From Oscheius dolichura (Eukaryota > Nematoda > Chromadorea > Rhabditida > Rhabditidae): a DNA stretch of 64,000 bases. Under the pieces are notes generated by a model. It ran no database searches, was not told the origin of the DNA, and saw only the letters and a program-made list of their open reading frames with translations. The stretch covers positions 11,780,001 through 11,844,000 of the forward strand of contig OW051495.1 of assembly GCA_932521035.1 (NCBI GenBank). Reading direction: 5' to 3'. The translations under genes and the position numbers were made by a program. Positions 58,560-64,000 of this stretch are shown piece after piece (the stretch's first letter is position 1; each line of letters starts with the position of its first letter).

Positions 58560-60600
58560 TTATTTTTTGGACGAAAAAGTGCAAATTACTCCATGAGCAG
58601 AAGAATAGGCTGTTCCTATCTGGCACTGCTCTCGTTTCCACTTTCCGCAGCCTTCATCCTTCTCGTTGGGGGCCTTTTTACAATAAAAGAAGTGGACTGC
58701 CGAGTTCGGGTCCTTCCTAGTCTTCATCAGTAGCCAACGGCAGTTTCCCTGAAAGCGCGGTATTTATCAAGGGGGCCGCCAGGATCATGGCTTAAAAAAT
58801 CCGCCTTATTTTCCTGATACTGGGGACATACAATAGTTTCCCGAGACTTCCAAAAAATTGACAGTGACCCATAAAACTAGGACATTGACAATCTCCTAAC
58901 AAGAAGAAATTCGTTCCTTACCCCTTCGGCTGGTGTGGCAAAGGCATCTGGACAGTCGTGATACTCCCAGACGAGGGTATCCAGCAGTGACCCGTTCCAT
59001 TCCTCCTCCCCTTCGTAATCATCATAATTTTCTGCTTTTTCCGGGCAGCCGTAGTACTTATTTATCCTCTGAACATCAATCAGACTCAGTCCCTCTCCTC
59101 CGCCCATCCTTGTTATGCCCTCCTTCTTAGCCACCAGGGTCACCGACTCTTCATCCTACAATTTCCCTATTTAGACTGAATAGCTGTCCAACTTGGCTGT
59201 TCTCATAGTGCATAATCGAGTCATAAGCGTATCCAGTCTCCAAAAGGATCAATTCGTCAGTGTCTCTCTTCTTAAAATTGTGCTCGTCCTTGTATTGGAT
59301 GTTGTTCCACTTCACATCGACATATTCATCTCGATCCGATCTATCTAAACTGCTTTCTTTTGTTCTTTTCCTTTTTTGGGAGATTACTGTGCTCGTGGAT
59401 AAAGCCCAAAGTGTGCATCAGCTCGTGTAGAATAGTTTTCTTGCTCTTAACACAGTAATCCGCGAGTAATAAGGGCTGAGAGCGATCTGAAAGTCCACAT
59501 TCTGCCAAAGTTTTCAAAATGTGCGGATACCCCCTCGAGCCTTTAAAGGAACTATCATGGACTGGGGCGGGTTACTGTAGTTGAGGTATATAGACACATA
59601 TGTACATAATCGGCTCGGTCCTCGGCCAACATCTACAATAATTTTCGGGAGGATTCGAATCAGGCCCAGTTTTACCCCGAAAACAGTTATGACTAGGAGC
59701 CGACTGAAGCTGGCCCGAGTTTTTGGTCCCGGTCCTGTTTTGTAGGGTATAAAAGGGAGATCTTAAATGTGGGCCTGCTTCGAGGCCTTTGGAAGGCCTC
59801 AAACAGAAAAGCCGGCCCTCATTCGGGTCAAACCATTCTTCCCCCGGTTTGGACCCCGCTAAAATGGATCTGAACGCTTTTTTGTCCTCTCCTTTCCGAT
59901 TTTTAGATCCTGGGCGTCTCTAACAATGGAACCTTTTTAGTTTAAGGTGGACTCGTGAAGGGAGACCTACACCGTTTTTTTACACTCTAGACCCCCGGAA
60001 ATAGGGAGATTCCGGTTCGGGTCTACTCAAACCAGACTCGACCTGGATTTCCGCAGAGGGCGGCCCCGATCCGTCCCACCCAACTTTCCCTCCAATAAAG
60101 TTCCAAGAAAAACTAACTAATACTATTTTTCCCCGTCATCCCAACCATCGACAGACAGCCATCTTCTATGCCAACAAATGACGGCTTGATTATATATACA
60201 AAATTTGGATGATTCTCCTCGACTCGTTTGAATCGGACACAAGTTCTGTTTTGAATCTCTAGCATAGCTTCGGTTATGTTAATTACTCTGAATATTTTAA
60301 AAATAAGTATTAATAATAAAAATAACATACTGTCGAGGGGAGTAAGAAGTATGCAAATAGACAGCCACCTCCGCATCTGGCCATTTATAGCTGGTATTCC
60401 GGAGGGCAGTCGCCTGCATCCCGCTGACTTCGGCCTTGTTGTAGACAACTGAACAGCTGACTGGCTATTCTATTTCGGGGAAACTCACGGATATCTTTTT
60501 CTTCTTTCAGATAAAGTTCTTTGAGAACTGGTGAGTCAGCATGGCCCATAACAATAGAAAGAGCAGATAGAAGAAATAAAAGAGCAAGTTTAGAATTCAT
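58560..60600 (-). CDS. Astacin-family metalloprotease (NAS type)
   Basis: Begins at 60600 with a signal peptide (MNSKLALLFLLSALSIVMGH), then a short propeptide-like segment. Catalytic-domain exons follow: NTSYKWPDAEVAVYL, a segment with FVYIIKPSFVGIEDGCLSMV, then HELMHTLGFIHEH (zinc-binding HExxHxxGxxH) and, after a 45-bp intron, RSDRDEYVDVKWNNI and YDSIMHYE, the Met-turn with its Tyr ligand. The domain ends at VQRINKYYGC. All zinc ligands and the catalytic Glu are present, so it should be an active secreted endopeptidase. A Cys-containing C-terminal extension follows, ending TFSSKK and stop at 58560-58562; it is not a typical EGF/CUB unit. One intron (60114-59501) is about 600 bp. C. elegans has about 40 nas genes; which is the orthologue is not clear. 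Confidence 0.85.
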
Positions 60601-61785
60601 GGTATTTTGTTGTGCAACCAGGGGAAATCACGGCTGACGTGGAGCTGGTGCCAAATGACACATGTTTCGGCATAGGACGGGGCATCTATCAAAGTCTTCA
60701 AGTTCATGGAGAAACGAATGTCGGCTGATTGTGTTCTTTTTTTTAGAAATAGCAATACACTAAAATATCCTTCTTTTGGCTCAAAACCGTTGAGACTTTT
60801 TGAAAGTATAGATCTTGTTGGCCATCGTTTTTTAGTGGGAGAAGTTAAAAACCGACCGGAAAAATGGGATTTCCTAAGCCTCCAGGAAGCTCGGAAAGGG
60901 CAAGCCTCCTATTTTTTCAATTATCACTGCGATGAGGGAGAATTCTCTATTTTTAGCCCAAAAAAGTTCCATTTTCTAAAATCTACCACAACCATTCTGT
61001 AGAGAATTTTTTGCTCTATCTCCTGATATAAAGATTCTCCAGAAATTCAGGCTTTTGAGAGCGGAAATTGACCTGACAAGGAGGACCCCCCTTCAAAGAG
61101 AAACATGCTCACTTCAGACCAGAAAAAGTCCCCTTTTTAAAAATCCCTGCTGATGTTTTTTACTACCAGGAAATAGCCGGCAGTGGGAGAGGACTCTTCT
61201 CTCGGCTTTTGTGGGTTTTTCGCGTAACTCGCCGAGGTGACCATTGTTTGCAAGAGCGAGAGCCTCCTTTCCCGAGCTGTTTCCCCCGTCAGTCGAGTAG
61301 CCAGTCACAAACACAAACTCCACGTTTCGCCGTGTCCTCCGGGGCTCTCTTCTTGTGAAAGAAATGGTCACCTCTCCTTTTTTAAATTTATTATTGGCGG
61401 TTTATTTGAAAACAAAAAATTCTTACCAATTCTTACCAATTATTGTATTCTTCCCTACTTTTCAGGGTTTTGAACAGAATTTTACAATAATCCTAATTTT
61501 TACTATTATTAATATTACTTACTAGCTTTAATGTAATAGCTAGAATGTTAAACTAGTCTGTCCCCTATCTTTCCCCCCTCTGGCCAGGAAGAGGTATCCC
61601 CTAGTTCCCGGCTCCCTCCCTCCCGCAGCAGCACGACCAGGTGCCCATTGTTTGTCTTCTACGCTGCGATGTCCATTCCGCCTAATCTCGTACTTCTCAT
61701 TCAACCCATTACTTTTCTTTTCCCCTTTCAGCTGCTCTTCTTCCTCCTCCTCCTCTTGCTCCACTCGGCTATGGATAGATCTTAA
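60601..61785. other. Divergent intergenic region, no gene recognised
   Basis: Lies between the divergent astacin and receptor genes. A plus-strand open frame (60706-61002) has no domain. Its end shares GAGAATTTTTTGCTCTATC-like sequence with the receptor's first intron near 62055, so it is probably repetitive. Confidence 0.4.
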
Positions 61786-63991
61786 ATGGATGATTTCGAT
61801 AGAATAGCCGAGAGCTGCGCCTTCCAGCTGAGCCAAGGAGAAGCAGATTTGGCGGTGCATCGGAGTCGCCACTTGAATAATGTAAGCTGCTCTCTTCTGT
61901 ATCCAGTAGAGTGTCTAAATTCAAAGCGAGGATCCTAAAAAGGTGAAAATTCGACGCAGGATCCTATAGGAACCCCCGTGATGGCTATCACCAGTAAAAA
62001 TGAGTATTCGACTCTAAAAATACCCAATTTCTAAAACGCTACCACCGATATTTTGTAAAGAATTTTTTGCTCTATCCATAGGCATAAAAACTTGTTGGAA
62101 ATTCTATGTTTTGCCACTGGAAATTGGAATTTATTCATTTTCACGGGACAAACTGGCTGGGATGTCTTTCGTACCCCCTTTCAAGTGGATTGGGGTTTCA
62201 GTTGGGGGCTCCGTTTCCGAAACCAATCCTGTTTTCCTATGTTTCCCCTAGAAATTCCATAAAAATTCTCCCATTTCAGTCAGCCAAGGCTCTCCTAGCC
62301 GTGACTCCCGTCCTGTCAATTGTTGGTTTTATCGCTTCCATTGTGCTTATTGCCTTCATAGCTAGTGCCCTGATTAGGAGACGAATCCCTTCCAGGAAAT
62401 ACACGTAAGTCTAGCTCTTTTTTAATATATAAATTCTATAAAATTCAGAGTAATCCTTAGCCGTACCTCAGCTGATGTCTTCTGCTGTGCTCTCGTCTCT
62501 TCGGCTTCCCTTTTTGCCAACTCACAATCTGCTTCTCATGCTCTCCTCGCTTTATTCCTCTTTGTTGCCTCTTTCGGAGTATTTCATCTCGGTCTCTCCC
62601 ATATTTATGTTATAGGATTACGATATGTGAGTTTCTAGATTAGAATAACTGAAAATAAGAGAAATTTAGATAAGTGTATCTCGACCATACGGATTTCAAT
62701 CAATCTGTAGTGTTAAAAGGATTACGATAGCTTTGATTGTCGCTTGGCTGACGTCTATTCTCTACGCGGCTGCTTATATCCCACTGACTACTGTTATTCT
62801 CAATCCGGAGAGGGATCTCGACGGTAAGAAACCAAAAAAAAACTAGAAAAATTCATGTAAAACTAACAAAACTTGTAAGAAAAATTGGAGAAATTCAATC
62901 CTGGAACCATTTTGCTCGCCATTTTGCGTTTTATCGAAAATAATCCCACACTCACGTACTTTTCCATCCAAACGGTGATTTAAATGGTACGAAGTGGGAA
63001 AAAATAGACATTTTTGATCTTAAAAATACGATATACCAAGAAATTCCGATAGAATATGAAGAAAAATGAAAAAAATTTTGCGTGCCACCGAAAATATTTC
63101 CGTAACCACGTACCAAAGCCAATTATCTCCTTTCAGTCTGTTCCTATTCCCAATGCCAGCTGCCCCTCTTCGTCGTCTGTATCTGTATTATGGGAATTCT
63201 CATCCCTACCGTATTCTTCCTTTACCTACTGGTCCTCTACAAACTCAAACAGATTGCCCACAGTGAAAAGTCTGAACTTTCTTACTGTAATCAAAAACAG
63301 TTCCCCCAGTTTAGAATGCATAATGAGCCAGAAGTAACAAAGAAGAAATTTTTCAAATTCCTCGGCTATGGCGGTCATATTTTCCTCTATATGTTCATTG
63401 TTTCGCTGATCATCGCGGCAGCTGCTGTCCTCTTGGGGCAGGCTAATACCTACCACAAGATCCGACATCTGATGCAGAAGGACTGTGACGTTGTTGAGGT
63501 ACTGTAATCCTTTCAGGAACCTAGAAAGTTAAAATAAATTGCAGTATATCGATACGGTGAATAGATTGGAGCTGTTGGCTGGGGGAGCAGTTTTGCTCTG
63601 GATGGTACGGATTATTTTCGACGTGGCTATTTTATTACTGGTTGAGAGGAAACGTCTAATTCCCTGGATTAATACTGACAATTTGGAGCCGCTCCGTGAA
63701 AATACGGTAGGGTTTAGAACAAAAAACGTGACTTTGGAAGCCAGAAAATCCGTACGCCCGCACCCGTAGAGTCTCGGCAGCTCGTCGGGTTTGGAGCGCG
63801 CGGCTCCGGAATAACTGAGCCGCTCGCTGCCGAGATTTTATGGGTGCGGTGGCACGGAGTTTCACTTCCTCCTGACTGTCAGCTTTCAGGTTTCGATCCG
63901 TTCCCACACGCTCCAATGGCAAAAAGGCTGCTTCAACTGTCCCGTATTTAATATAGACGCTCAATTGAACCCGTTGGACTTTAAAAATTAA
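61786..63991 (+). CDS. 7TM receptor, rhodopsin-like serpentine family
   Basis: Seven exons (61786-61881, 62280-62404, 62449-62626, 62670-62823, 63137-63498, 63545-63706, 63890-63991) sum to 1179 nt, 392 residues, complete in the window. Seven hydrophobic segments are clear: TM1 near ALLAVTPVLSIVGFIASIVL, TM3 ending SHIYVIGLRYISVSRPYG (a degenerate DRY-type end), TM4 ITIALIVAWLTSILYAAAY, TM5 FVVCICIMGILIPTVFFLYL, TM6 HIFLYMFIVSLIIAAAAVLL and TM7 LELLAGGAVLLWMVRIIFDV. The last exon codes a Cys-containing cytoplasmic tail. It differs from Sre and Sri/Srh receptors of this window and I cannot place it in a named sr family. A palindromic repeat (copy 4) lies in the last intron. Confidence 0.75.
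63758..63849. repeat. Short palindromic repeat (CCCGTA...CGGCA family), copy 4
   Basis: Arms 63758-63780 (CCGCACCCGTAGAGTCTCGG...) and 63827-63849, reverse complements with few mismatches, 46-bp GC-rich spacer, inside the last intron of the 7TM gene. Confidence 0.75.
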
Positions 63992-64000
63992 GCCGCCAAC

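Overview
This window is nuclear DNA from a free-living rhabditid nematode, most likely a Caenorhabditis or close relative. The evidence is spliced genes with very short introns ending in TTTTCAG/TTTCAG, acceptor-like TTTCAG directly before several start codons (the pattern of spliced-leader trans-splicing), scattered CTACAGTA/TACTGTAG words, and nematode-expanded families: Sre and Sri/Srh-type chemoreceptors, a transthyretin-like secreted protein, a single-domain MSP (SSP-class) sperm protein, an astacin (NAS) protease and an F-box protein. No bacterial operon, CRISPR array or prophage was seen.

Layout, left to right. 0.2-4.4 kb: two convergent genes for related four-pass membrane proteins. 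4.6-5.3 kb: a foldback repeat enclosing a tRNA-like sequence. 6-7.9 kb: a small hypothetical gene with long introns. 10.6-13.1 kb: an AT-richer island with a small basic protein carrying two V-x-P-x-T-P motifs and an F-box gene. 14.3-23 kb: a large minus-strand gene for a DNMBP/Tuba-like scaffold (four N-terminal SH3 domains, RhoGEF/DH, BAR, C-terminal SH3). 24-34.2 kb: two tandem minus-strand SLC35A-type nucleotide-sugar transporters. 35 kb: an intron-containing tRNA-Arg(CCU) inside an inverted duplication. 35.7-39.7 kb: a TTR-like gene, then a probable two-gene operon of arle-14 (ARL14EP-like) and a 118-residue protein. 40-41 kb: a repeat element with perfect 25-bp terminal inverted repeats. 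42.2-51.5 kb: a compact AT-rich block with a PDZ protein, rpb-11, a REXO-type exonuclease, an Sri/Srh-like receptor, a probable chimera that has acquired a receptor 3' exon, and the SSP gene. 51.6-57.5 kb: two sre receptor paralogues, the first apparently broken by an in-frame TGA. 58.5-64 kb: an astacin and a complete 7TM receptor gene.

Functionally the window mixes housekeeping genes (RNA polymerase II subunit, exonuclease, Golgi sugar transport, Cdc42-type GEF scaffold, heterochromatin cofactor) with fast-evolving environmental and reproductive families (chemoreceptors, SSP, F-box, astacin). The most unusual feature is sequence shared between the introns of the DNMBP-like gene and the first sugar transporter: each holds a piece of the other, and both shared tracts lie beside tRNA-like modules. 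Several small inverted-repeat families (a 147-bp hAT-type MITE with an 8-bp target duplication, and four copies of a CCCGTA...TCTCGGCA palindrome) sit in introns and intergenic DNA. Gene models were built by hand from splice signals and reading-frame continuity; terminal exons and starts are the least certain parts.
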